A stretch of 52,438 nucleotides of DNA from an uncultured Rickettsiales bacterium (GCA_900550565.1 URSG01000004.1:1-52438), one strand, 5' to 3'; shown: positions 8,351 through 15,301, counted from the stretch's first letter. The notes: a model not told the origin generated them from the sequence alone. Numbers and translations are program-made.

Positions 8351-10120
8351 TTAGTTTTTCTTGCGAACCTGGATATGGTCTTCGCGCAGTTGTTGTTCTG
8401 TGACCGGCGACGGCGACCCCATCATTAAATCCTGGCCACGTTGATTGGTTGGGAACAACACAACCTCGCGCAAATTCGGTTCACGACGCATAATCTGAAC
8501 CAATCGGTCAATACCGAACGCACATCCGCCGTGCGGTGGCGCGCCGTATTGAAATGCAGTGTACATTCCGCCAAACTTTGCCTTGACGGTTTCTTCGTCG
8601 TATCCCGTAATGTCAAAACATTTAACCATAATTTCTGGGTTAAAGTTTCGCAGACCACCACTGCAAATTTCGGCACCATTTAATACCATATCAAACTGGG
8701 CCGCCTTGATTGACAATGGGTCACGCGTGTTCAATTCGTCCAATGTTGCCATCGGGAACGAGAACGGATTATGTGTAAACGCAATTCCTGTCGGTGATTC
8801 TGGGTCTGCTTCAAAGAACGGGAATTCTTCTATCCAGCACAGACGGAAATCGTTCGGGTCAATCAGTCCTAAATCATCACCCAATTTATTGCGCAGTTTC
8901 CCAGCAGCCTTGGCAGCGGTGTCAGCCGCGTCACAGACAAAGAACAATGATGCGTTATCGCCTGCGATTTCATGCAGTTTTGCGATACGGTCTGCGTCCA
9001 GTTTTTTGGCAACAGGACCTTTGGCCTCGCCTGCAAAGACGATATAACCCAGTCCGCCCAATCCCAATTCTTTGACGGCATAATCACCCAGTTTATCAAA
9101 CCAACTGCGTGGTTTATCTGCGGAATTCGGTGCCGGAATCGCGCGAACAACCGCGCCGTCTTCAATCGCATTTGCAAAGATTCCAAAATCAGACCCACGG
9201 AAAATTTCCGTCACATCAGATATGATAATCGGATTGCGCAAATCTGGTTTATCCGAACCATATTTCAACATCGCTTCGTCAAATGGGATATGCGGAATAT
9301 CCGGGCATACATTTGCACCTGGGACGAATTCGCGAATAATCGCCGGAATCAATTCATTGCCCACCGCCTGAATATCCGGCAGGTCAACAAACGACATTTC
9401 CATATCCAACTGGTAAAATTCCAGCAAACGGTCTGCGCGCAAATCTTCGTCGCGGAAACACGGGGCAATTTGAAAATAGCGGTCAAATCCAGAAATCTGA
9501 ATCAACTGTTTAAACTGTTGCGGTGCCTGGGGCAATGCATAGAACATACCGTGATGATTACGTGACGGCACGATAAAGTCACGCGCGCCCTCTGGGCTGG
9601 ACACGGTCAAAATTGGTGTCTGGAATTCAGAAAATCCCATTTCCCACATTTTGTCGCGCATAAATTTAATCATACGATTGCGGAACAAAATATTCTGGTG
9701 CAATGATTCACGACGCAAATCAATATAACGATATTTTAAACGCAAATCTTCGGACACAGTATCATCGTCGCCAAACACCTGGAACGGCAAAATATTTGCA
9801 CTGGTCAACACGTCCCATTTTGTGGCCCGAATTTCAATCGCGCCGGTTGGAATTTTATCATTGACCGCAGACGCGTCACGCGCAACAACCGTGCCAGTAA
9901 TTTGAATCACAGATTCTGGACGCACACGTTCCAGTGCCTCGTCCCCACCGTCAAACACGCATTGTGTAATTCCATAATTATCGCGCAGGTCAATAAACAG
10001 CAATGACCCGTGGTCACGCTTGCGATGAACCCAGCCCGACAGCACAACAGTTTGCCCGACATTGGACGAATTTAATTCGCCACACGTATGCGTTCTGTAT
10101 TTAGATTTTAATGATACCAT
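8351..10120 (-). CDS. aspS: Aspartyl-tRNA synthetase
   Basis: This class II synthetase charges tRNA-Asp. From ATG 10118-10120 the protein is 589 residues, the usual bacterial length: N-terminal OB-fold anticodon-binding domain (SGWVHRKRDHGSLLFIDLRD), catalytic motif 2 (FRDEDLRADR), the bacterial GAD-type insertion in the middle, and motif 3 (GCAFGIDRLVQIM). An open frame extends upstream to 10264, but that stretch is the regulatory leader. The chosen ATG is preceded by AAAGGG at suitable spacing and begins MVSLKSKYRTHTCGEL, the normal AspRS start. Expression is likely controlled by the T-box-like leader at 10121-10305. The gene is monocistronic with its own terminator. Confidence 0.96.
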   Translation of the reverse strand: MVSLKSKYRTHTCGELNSSNVGQTVVLSGWVHRKRDHGSLLFIDLRDNYGITQCVFDGGDEALERVRPESVIQITGTVVARDASAVNDKIPTGAIEIRATKWDVLTSANILPFQVFGDDDTVSEDLRLKYRYIDLRRESLHQNILFRNRMIKFMRDKMWEMGFSEFQTPILTVSSPEGARDFIVPSRNHHGMFYALPQAPQQFKQLIQISGFDRYFQIAPCFRDEDLRADRLLEFYQLDMEMSFVDLPDIQAVGNELIPAIIREFVPGANVCPDIPHIPFDEAMLKYGSDKPDLRNPIIISDVTEIFRGSDFGIFANAIEDGAVVRAIPAPNSADKPRSWFDKLGDYAVKELGLGGLGYIVFAGEAKGPVAKKLDADRIAKLHEIAGDNASLFFVCDAADTAAKAAGKLRNKLGDDLGLIDPNDFRLCWIEEFPFFEADPESPTGIAFTHNPFSFPMATLDELNTRDPLSIKAAQFDMVLNGAEICSGGLRNFNPEIMVKCFDITGYDEETVKAKFGGMYTAFQYGAPPHGGCAFGIDRLVQIMRREPNLREVVLFPTNQRGQDLMMGSPSPVTEQQLREDHIQVRKKN

Positions 10121-10305
10121 TTTGGTCCCTTTTTGTTTTATTCCCCAGGTGCCAAAATAATGATTGATTGAATTCGGCACCCAAATGATTTTCACAGGGG
10201 CGCGGAATCCGCGCGGTGCCACCCTGAATTTATAACTTGCTACATGCACACCCCCCCATTCCATGGTTGTCAGTCATATCAACACGGGTCAGGTATGTAT
10301 TTCAC
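10121..10305 (-). promoter_or_regulatory. T-box-like tRNA-Asp-sensing leader of aspS
   Basis: The minus-strand leader contains the T-box core AGGGTGGCACCGCG (10225-10212) with its partner CGCGCCCCTG (10204-10195), forming the antiterminator-type hairpin. The acceptor-pairing bulge reads TGGC, complementary to GCCA, which fits the G73 discriminator of tRNA-Asp. A short stem I is closed by CATACC (10297-10292) and GGTGTG (10252-10247); its hairpin arm has CCGTGTTG pairing with CAACCATGG around a loop that holds GAC, an Asp codon (10275-10273). Downstream, GGTGCC (10181-10176) can pair either with the GGCACC inside the T-box or with GGCACC at 10153-10148, offering a switch. No U-tract terminator is evident, so control may be translational. 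Stem I looks ultrashort, as in some actinobacterial ileS leaders. Confidence 0.78.
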
Positions 10306-10310
10306 ACAAT

Positions 10311-10338
10311 ATTATAATCAAAAAATACCACCCTGCAA
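10311..10338 (-). promoter_or_regulatory. Promoter of the aspS leader
   Basis: On the minus strand, TTGCAG (10338-10333), a 16-bp spacer and TATAAT (10316-10311). The predicted start lies near 10305, just before stem I of the leader. Confidence 0.7.
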
Positions 10339-10341
10339 CAA

Positions 10342-10370
10342 TAAAAATTCCCAATAATTGGGGATTTTTA
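10342..10370. terminator. Bidirectional hairpin terminator at the edge of the accessory block
   Basis: CCCAA/TTGGG extended by AT pairs, with T-runs on both strands. On the minus strand it follows the short coding remnant at 10368-10505. Confidence 0.65.
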
Positions 10371-10505
10371 TTCATTCATTTTGCTTTCCGGCAATATGTT
10401 TCCAAATATATTTGGTTCAACGGCACGCCACTTTAATTTGCTTTCTAAATCCTTGTACTTATATTTAGTTATATTGCAAAAAGCAGGTAAAATAAACAAT
10501 ACGTA
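10368..10505 (-). pseudogene. Possible C-terminal gene remnant
   Basis: This minus-strand frame of 45 codons ends at TAA 10370-10368, directly against a terminator. The residues (…KYKDLESKLKWRAVEPNI, then FGNILPESKMNE) look like coding sequence rather than random translation, but there is no ATG; TTG is the only candidate start and it lacks a Shine-Dalgarno. It may be the tail of a gene truncated when the accessory block was inserted. I recognise no family. The rest of the interval 10506-10615 holds only the promoter of the next gene. Confidence 0.3.
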
Positions 10506-10527
10506 TTACGAATCTTAACCATATTTT

Positions 10528-10556
10528 TTGAATCAATAACCCACAAAGAATATAAC
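10528..10556 (+). promoter_or_regulatory. Promoter of the KAP ATPase gene
   Basis: TTGAAT (10528-10533), 17-bp spacer, TATAAC (10551-10556). The predicted start near 10563 leaves a leader of about 60 nt. Confidence 0.6.
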
Positions 10557-10627
10557 AGATTGTATTGAAGTTGATTTCAAAAAACACATAGGATAGAATT
10601 ATATCCATAATAAGAGTGTATTACAGC

Positions 10628-12148
10628 ATGAAAGATATATCAAATATATTCAACTTATCACCAAATGAATTAGAAAAAAAATCTAAATCAACCAGATCAT
10701 TATGGTCTGATACAGCACCACAAATTGTAGAATTTGCACAAAAACTTTCAAAATTTATTATCAAATCTGACACCCCGTATGTATTGGCTCTGGACGGTGG
10801 TTATGGAACAGGTAAAACCCATTTTTCTAGTAGATTTAGTATATTGTTAGACAAACGTCTAAGAACAATATATTTTAGCGCATGGGAACAAGATTATATG
10901 GTTGACCCATTTGTTGTATTTTCTGAAAAAATTATATGGATTGCTAGAAAGCAAGCGAATGAAACGGAAATTACAGATAAAATCTTAGAATCCTTAGCAA
11001 AAGCAACAAAAATTAGAGCCGAATTTGGCATTTGGGGATTATTCAAGGTTGAGGCAGAACTCTCCGGTGAAGACCTCATAAAAAAATTATTTCCCGAAAA
11101 ACAACGTTCTGACCTATTTATTGAATTGAAAGTTTTGCTATCTAATTTTATACAAAATTTACCAAATAAAAAACTAGTTATGATTGTTGATGAATTAGAT
11201 AGATGTCGTCCCGACTACGCTGTAAAAATACTAGAAACAATTAAACATTTTTTTGATATTCCTGGGCTTATTTTTATTCTTCCTATAAATTCCAAAAAAT
11301 TAAACACTTATGTGAAAGGTTTTTATAATATTCCAAACGATACTTTCGCCGACGGGGAGGATTATTTACAAAAATTTATAAATGAAACTATTGACGTACC
11401 ACAACTGAACTACAACAAAATTTGTGAAGACAGAATAAAACTTGCTGATTTTGGTCACCATATATCAAATATAGAAGGAAATTTTAATAGTATACAAGAA
11501 TTGAAAAAATGGATCGCCGAATACGCAAAACAAGCACATCTTTCATATAGGGAAACCATCGAGATAATAAAACGTGCTAAATATTTTTGTAAAAATTATT
11601 CAGAAGAAATAAGATGCAGATTACTGGCCTACCAATTATGCAATAAATTATACAAACAAAAGAATAAAAATTCTTCTAATCCAGCTACTAGGGCTTCAAC
11701 ATTAAAATTCGAAAAAAATTATATGTATAAAGAGGGCTATGAAGAATCTCAAAAAGAAATACTGCTAAAAGCAGATTTATTTAATGCTCATACACGATTA
11801 GAATTTCCAGGCCACGCAACCACTTCAAACGTACAAAATATTTGTCATAACATCTCTTCGCTACAACAAAACGCATATTCTTATAAGATAATGTTTTCTA
11901 CTATTGAAAAAATTAAAAACGAATTAAATAAAATAGACATAGAACATTATGTTCCTTACCAATCTTATTGGAGCACCGTAACGAAAGCTCAACTCCGTGA
12001 AAAGGTTCAATGTATACAAAATTATTTGAATCAAGCTAAGCAAAACTTATCAAATTTCCAACAAATAACAGGTTCGGATGATTCTGACGATGAAAGATTA
12101 TCTAGATATGAGGAAAAAATAAAAAATCCAACATCACTATTCAAATAA
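10628..12148 (+). CDS. KAP-family P-loop NTPase
   Basis: This 506-residue ATPase has Walker A GGYGTGKT (57-64) and a KAP-type Walker B, LVMIVDELDRCRPDYAVK (183-200), followed by sensor-like ILPINSKKL. KAP NTPases occur sporadically in bacteria, often on mobile elements, and some belong to anti-phage systems. The transmembrane insert found in many members is absent here, so it should be soluble. The C-terminal half is helical, Lys/Asn-rich and not recognisable. ATG 10628 has AAGAG upstream; GTG 10616 is an alternative adding four residues. The gene is clearly AT-richer than the flanking core genes and uses AGA/ATA/TTA codons, which suggests horizontal origin. It has its own promoter and no partner in an operon. 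A defence role is an inference. Confidence 0.82.
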   Translation: MKDISNIFNLSPNELEKKSKSTRSLWSDTAPQIVEFAQKLSKFIIKSDTPYVLALDGGYGTGKTHFSSRFSILLDKRLRTIYFSAWEQDYMVDPFVVFSEKIIWIARKQANETEITDKILESLAKATKIRAEFGIWGLFKVEAELSGEDLIKKLFPEKQRSDLFIELKVLLSNFIQNLPNKKLVMIVDELDRCRPDYAVKILETIKHFFDIPGLIFILPINSKKLNTYVKGFYNIPNDTFADGEDYLQKFINETIDVPQLNYNKICEDRIKLADFGHHISNIEGNFNSIQELKKWIAEYAKQAHLSYRETIEIIKRAKYFCKNYSEEIRCRLLAYQLCNKLYKQKNKNSSNPATRASTLKFEKNYMYKEGYEESQKEILLKADLFNAHTRLEFPGHATTSNVQNICHNISSLQQNAYSYKIMFSTIEKIKNELNKIDIEHYVPYQSYWSTVTKAQLREKVQCIQNYLNQAKQNLSNFQQITGSDDSDDERLSRYEEKIKNPTSLFK

Positions 12149-12158
12149 CTTTTTAAGT

Positions 12159-12187
12159 TTGCAATAACGCTTTTCATATACTAAAAT
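12159..12187 (+). promoter_or_regulatory. Promoter of leader RNA copy 1
   Basis: TTGCAA (12159-12164), 17-bp spacer, TAAAAT (12182-12187). It sits 7 bp before the GAATCC at which the conserved RNA begins. The same elements with the same spacing precede copy 2. Confidence 0.75.
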
Positions 12188-12194
12188 CTGTACC

Positions 12195-12417
12195 GAATCC
12201 ATGGGGACGTGGGTTCGGGGTCGTTCAAAACCCATAATTGCACGGTGTGAAAACATCGTTATCCGTTTTTGACAGCATAATGGTGTTTTTACACTGTTTT
12301 GCCTGGCCTTTTGGTCGGGTGTCTGTGGCTATATAACAGGTTCGCCGAAATCCACAGGGTCATTGCAATTATGATTTTGAAAATACCCGACCGTCATTCC
12401 CTTGGCGGTCTTTTTTT
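12195..12417 (+). ncRNA. Structured leader RNA, copy 1 (unrecognised family)
   Basis: The first 221 nt are identical to copy 2 (15081-15301), and the architecture matches the diverged copy at 30525-30728. It starts at the predicted transcription start (GAATCC) and ends at an intrinsic terminator, GACCG/CGGTC plus a seven-T run. Helices: P1 GAATCCA/TGGGTTC; a 16-bp P3 built on GTGTGAAAACA with TGTTTTTACAC; P4 GGTCGGGT/ACCCGACC enclosing P5 CTGTGG/CCACAG. The GACC at the end of P4 is also the 5' arm of the terminator, so P4 and the full terminator cannot form together. The lipoprotein gene starts 19 bp further on. It could be a cis-acting attenuator or an independent small RNA. Confidence 0.75.
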
Positions 12418-12435
12418 GCATCAACGGTGGTAAAA

Positions 12436-12894
12436 ATGAAAAAAATAATATTTGTTCTTCCAACAATACTTTTGTGTTCGTGCGCAATTCATTACCCGTA
12501 TACAGGTACAAAAACCATAACAGGCGAAGGCGGCTTTATAGAAAAGTATATTCCCGTTGAACATATTGGCCGTTCTATTTTTGAAAAAGAAATAGATTCT
12601 AAATACGATGGCATTTCATTTTACCGCTCGGGTCTGCCCATGGGGGCAAAATGCACATTAAAGGGATATATAGCAGAATCAAACCTTACGGACGTTGCAA
12701 AATCTGCACTTAAACAAGGGGCAAATGTAGCAACAAAATCAACTATTAAATTATCAAAGAGTTTTGATGATAACAGCGGCCAACTTGATGGAACTTGGGC
12801 CGCTGGGGATTGGTATTATTTATATGATCGGCGGTGGTATAACTGGTATTGGATCAAATTTGCCAAAGGATATAACATTTTTGAATGCAAATAA
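12436..12894 (+). CDS. Small lipoprotein of unknown function
   Basis: The 152-residue protein starts with a lipoprotein signal peptide (MKKIIFVLPTILLCSC) whose LCSC fits a lipobox; the mature chain would begin at a Cys. I do not recognise the mature part. It has a Gly/Lys-rich centre, a hydrophobic-polar stretch (LTDVAKSALKQGANVATKS) and an aromatic C-terminus (DWYYLYDRRWYNWYWIKFAKGY) that could sit at a membrane interface. ATG 12436 is used rather than GTG 12427 because GGTGG is a plausible ribosome site and the ATG gives a standard signal peptide. It lies directly downstream of leader RNA copy 1 and 16 bp before the next gene, so the two are probably co-transcribed. Confidence 0.7.
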   Translation: MKKIIFVLPTILLCSCAIHYPYTGTKTITGEGGFIEKYIPVEHIGRSIFEKEIDSKYDGISFYRSGLPMGAKCTLKGYIAESNLTDVAKSALKQGANVATKSTIKLSKSFDDNSGQLDGTWAAGDWYYLYDRRWYNWYWIKFAKGYNIFECK

Positions 12895-12910
12895 TAAAAA
12901 GGAACTATCG

Positions 12911-13507
12911 ATGTCAAAATTTAATGAAATTTTTAGTTCTATCCAAATAATTTTGATAATCGTCAAAGCACTTGGTGGATTTCCAGATACAAATTGGCTT
13001 GCGGTGTTTTTTCCAGCATACATTATGATTGGTGTAGAATATTTCAAAATGCTCAATAACAAACCAACAGTTACAAAATCTACAGACCCAAATAGTCAAA
13101 AAATAAATCTTCCTATAAAAAATAACAATGGTGATTTATTTTACCTTTTAATTAATCCTATTTTGGAAGAGCACAACTTATTACAAGATTATTCCATAGT
13201 TTTCTTTAATGAGGTATTTGGGAAACCAGAATTATTTGAATATATCGGGAATATTGACGTTGTGAGTAAATTTGCAACAGATGCCGAATATATCAAATAC
13301 CTATGTGGTGAACGAAAAGAATTTTTCAATGAACTAGTTGCCAGCAAGGGCGCGACATTGAATACTATGATAGGCGTTCTCCTGGATACTCAAGCCAAAG
13401 CAATCGGACTAGTCGCAATTTGGGACACATCTAAAACAATGATGACAACAGACGGAAATTTACGCATAGAATTCACCCAGCTGCCTGTTGGTGTTATATA
13501 TGATTAA
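12911..13507 (+). CDS. Hypothetical membrane-anchored protein, 198 residues
   Basis: I do not recognise this protein. AAAAAGGAA precedes ATG 12911; a longer open frame upstream only overlaps the lipoprotein. Residues about 8-25 and 31-48 are hydrophobic (SSIQIILIIVKAL and WLAVFFPAYIMIGVEYF) and probably form a hairpin membrane anchor. The remaining 140 residues are cytoplasmic-looking and acidic/polar (NPILEEHNLLQDYSIVFF; EYIKYLCGERKEFFNELV). The composition is AT-rich like the rest of the block. It likely forms one unit with the lipoprotein behind leader RNA copy 1. Coding-looking sequence continues after its stop in another frame (13522-13740), so the C-terminus may be truncated. Confidence 0.6.
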   Translation: MSKFNEIFSSIQIILIIVKALGGFPDTNWLAVFFPAYIMIGVEYFKMLNNKPTVTKSTDPNSQKINLPIKNNNGDLFYLLINPILEEHNLLQDYSIVFFNEVFGKPELFEYIGNIDVVSKFATDAEYIKYLCGERKEFFNELVASKGATLNTMIGVLLDTQAKAIGLVAIWDTSKTMMTTDGNLRIEFTQLPVGVIYD

Positions 13508-13521
13508 GACTACTTTAATAG

Positions 13522-13740
13522 ATTAAAAAAACGATCACTAACAAACGCAAAGTAGATGGTGCATTTCTGGTGCCCATACTTAATAAAAGTTTGGACAACT
13601 GGAACGGATTCTATAATGAAATAATCAAAACAAAGAAAGCGGCATTGCCGATATTTTACGCATTGCGAATGGAAGGTCTATGCCCGCCAAGAAAACCAAA
13701 TAAGCAATCACCAGAAAAGAATAAGAATTATGGATATTAA
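13522..13740 (+). pseudogene. Coding remnant without a start codon
   Basis: A frame open from 13522 to TAA 13738-13740 encodes about 72 residues (…VDGAFLVPILNKSLDNW, KKAALPIFYALRMEG, LCPPRKPNKQSPEKNK). It has no ATG near its beginning; GTG 13570 is the only early candidate. It is in a different frame from the gene ending at 13507, and a run of seven A's (13525-13531) lies where the frames would join. It could be the broken 3' end of the preceding gene (a stop plus a frameshift) or the tail of a separate lost gene. No family is recognised. Confidence 0.4.
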
Positions 13741-13743
13741 TAA

Positions 13744-14589
13744 CTATGATTTTACAATCAACCTCAGCGCAACTTCTTGATCAGAAATCCAAGCCTCTTG
13801 GTGGTTATGATAAACAGATAATCTTGCATCTAACTCATTCATTCTTGCTGTAAATTCCATTTTTTGCATCGGACTAGTTGGAGCAACGCTTATTTTTTCG
13901 TATTCTTTTGAACACCAATTTTGAAAATCTTTTGAGTCTTGTATTTTACGACGAATCAAAAAATCATTTGTCATAGACGATGCATATTTATAAGCATCCA
14001 AAACTGTATGTTGGCCATCTCCGTCAACATCATATGGATTTTTTATCCATTTGAAAAAGTAATACAAAAATACATTCGCGGCCCAATTGCATTCCGACTC
14101 TATGCTTTGATAGCTTAAAGAAGGGTAGAAATTGCTAGCTCCTACAACACAAATCTTAGATTGGCGAGGCATATTAAATATACCTGAATAACATTGACCT
14201 AATAACAACAGGCCATCTGTCACCCCAGGTATTTGTTGCATCGTATCCAACAACTCCGATGGTTTAATTCCTTCCATTCCATCTATACTACCATGAGAAG
14301 AAACAACGCAACCCAAAAAAGCAATATCTTTAAATGTTTTTAATTTTGGTATTAATTGGTCTATATTGTATAGTTGCCCTGAAGATAATCCATTGGCTTC
14401 TAGGAATGTACTTGCACTAGGCAAACCGGTAAAATAATAAATATTATCTTCGCGATCATTTTGACGCTCTTTTATTATTCTTGCCGCATTGATAATATCA
14501 AACATAAACCTCGGTGTATCATCCCTGCCACAAACAAATACCCATTTTGTATCTTGATTTGGGTTGACACGCGACAAAATATGGACCAT
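13744..14589 (-). CDS. Caspase-like (clan CD, peptidase C13/C14-type) cysteine protease
   Basis: The 281-residue protein shows the clan CD pattern: strand WVFVCGRDD, then a hydrophobic strand ending in SSHG (catalytic His99), then LLLLGQCYSG (catalytic Cys133), then ICVVGASNF. The later DVDGDGQHTVLDAYKYA resembles a segment common in bacterial C13-type proteases. There is no signal peptide, so it should act in the cytoplasm. Bacterial caspase-like proteases are often effectors of cell-death or anti-phage systems, but no recognised sensor gene adjoins it. It starts 2 bp after the stop of a 93-residue partner on the same strand, so the pair forms an operon. The AT-rich composition fits the accessory block. 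Catalytic assignment is from motif reading only. Confidence 0.72.
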   Translation of the reverse strand: MVHILSRVNPNQDTKWVFVCGRDDTPRFMFDIINAARIIKERQNDREDNIYYFTGLPSASTFLEANGLSSGQLYNIDQLIPKLKTFKDIAFLGCVVSSHGSIDGMEGIKPSELLDTMQQIPGVTDGLLLLGQCYSGIFNMPRQSKICVVGASNFYPSLSYQSIESECNWAANVFLYYFFKWIKNPYDVDGDGQHTVLDAYKYASSMTNDFLIRRKIQDSKDFQNWCSKEYEKISVAPTSPMQKMEFTARMNELDARLSVYHNHQEAWISDQEVALRLIVKS

Positions 14590-14591
14590 GA

Positions 14592-14873
14592 CTAATCCTT
14601 TTCGAATATCACAGGATCTGTTTCATCATATTTCTTGTCGTCTGGAAGACCTATAATTGCATTCCCATTTTTGTCCAACAAATATTTATTGCCACTTAAA
14701 CGCAATATATACTTAGTTCCCAATGAATCAAAACCATCTTTTTGCGCGAATAATCCCAACTGCCCGGCATTTATCATGTCCTTAATTTGTGGAGTGAGCA
14801 TTGTTAAGTCTGAATTATAATTCAAAATCACTTTTTGCCTCTTTTTTATTTTTTGATGGCGATTATTGCGCAT
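14592..14873 (-). CDS. Small protein encoded with the caspase-like protease
   Basis: This 93-residue soluble protein is first in a two-gene operon with the protease. The N-terminus is strongly basic (MRNNRHQKIKKRQKVIL) and the C-terminus acidic (DDKKYDETDPVIFEKD). The centre has 'FDSLGTKYILRLSGNKYLLDKNGNAIIGL', which looks like a small beta domain. No family is recognised. Candidate roles are inhibitor, adaptor or substrate of the protease, all inferred from the two-gene arrangement alone. A -10-like TATAAT lies upstream at 14902-14897. Confidence 0.6.
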   Translation of the reverse strand: MRNNRHQKIKKRQKVILNYNSDLTMLTPQIKDMINAGQLGLFAQKDGFDSLGTKYILRLSGNKYLLDKNGNAIIGLPDDKKYDETDPVIFEKD

Positions 14874-14896
14874 AACTACTACTTAGTAGCGCTTGT

Positions 14897-14902
14897 ATTA
14901 TA
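14897..14902 (-). promoter_or_regulatory. Candidate -10 element of the protease operon
   Basis: TATAAT on the minus strand, 24 bp before the first ATG; no good -35 at 16-18 bp. A short palindrome (CTACTACTTAGTAG type) lies between it and the gene. The interval 14903-15045 otherwise shows nothing I can name. Confidence 0.4.
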
Positions 14903-15045
14903 TCACAATTTGAAGCCATTTTATAGTCAATTTGAACATTTGCAAGAAATAAAAAATCCCCTGTCGTGAGAAAGGGTATATTTCTTTACTACAATGTTAT
15001 AATATATATTCGTCTTTTTTCAAGCCCAATCATACTTTATTTAAA

Positions 15046-15074
15046 TTGCAATGACTGTCTTAATGTACTAAAAT
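15046..15074 (+). promoter_or_regulatory. Promoter of leader RNA copy 2
   Basis: TTGCAA (15046-15051), 17-bp spacer, TAAAAT (15069-15074), 6 bp before GAATCC. The hexamers and spacing are conserved with copy 1 although the spacer sequence differs. Confidence 0.75.
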
Positions 15075-15080
15075 TATATT

Positions 15081-15301
15081 GAATCCATGGGGACGTGGGT
15101 TCGGGGTCGTTCAAAACCCATAATTGCACGGTGTGAAAACATCGTTATCCGTTTTTGACAGCATAATGGTGTTTTTACACTGTTTTGCCTGGCCTTTTGG
15201 TCGGGTGTCTGTGGCTATATAACAGGTTCGCCGAAATCCACAGGGTCATTGCAATTATGATTTTGAAAATACCCGACCGTCATTCCCTTGGCGGTCTTTT
15301 T
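15081..15301 (+). ncRNA. Structured leader RNA, copy 2 (unrecognised family)
   Basis: Identical to the first 221 nt of copy 1. Helix positions: P1 15081-15087/15096-15102; P3 15129-15144/15167-15182 (16 pairs including G-U); P4 15199-15206/15271-15278; P5 15209-15214/15238-15243; a small P6 15246-15249/15257-15260. The terminator stem is 15275-15279/15292-15296 followed by T's, so nucleotides 15275-15278 belong to both P4 and the terminator. AAAGGA and ATG 15320 follow within 20 bp, so the terminator sits exactly where a leader attenuator would. Transcription that passes it would reach two small membrane-protein genes. Confidence 0.78.

Larger units (their letters stand above)
12195..15301 (+). 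repeat. Perfect 221-bp direct repeat bracketing 2.7 kb of accessory genes
   Basis: Positions 12195-12415 and 15081-15301 are identical over 221 bp with no indels. The identity begins exactly at the predicted +1 of each RNA and ends in the terminator T-run. The roughly 40 bp upstream are only partly similar but keep the promoter hexamers. Recombination between the copies would delete the lipoprotein, the membrane protein and the caspase-like operon. There are no features of insertion sequences or integron attC sites. Confidence 0.95.

Noticed and set aside
10121..10264. Upstream extension of the aspS frame to 10264 (48 extra codons)
   Set aside because: The sequence there is the T-box-like leader, the extra residues do not resemble AspRS, and the ATG at 10120 has a good Shine-Dalgarno and a normal N-terminus.
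10327..10336. A second AGGGTGGTA on the minus strand, resembling the start of a T-box core
   Set aside because: It lacks the ACCGCG continuation and a pairing partner, and it lies in the -35/spacer region of the aspS promoter.
13505..13507. Stop-codon read-through or recoding extending the 198-residue protein
   Set aside because: In the same frame the sequence stops again after 15 codons; the longer coding-looking stretch is in another frame, so simple read-through does not restore it.
12195..15301. Integron attC sites, insertion-sequence ends or phage att sites as an explanation for the 221-bp repeats
   Set aside because: No RYYYAAC/GTTRRRY core, no terminal inverted repeats, no transposase or integrase, and the identity boundaries match a transcript rather than a recombination site.
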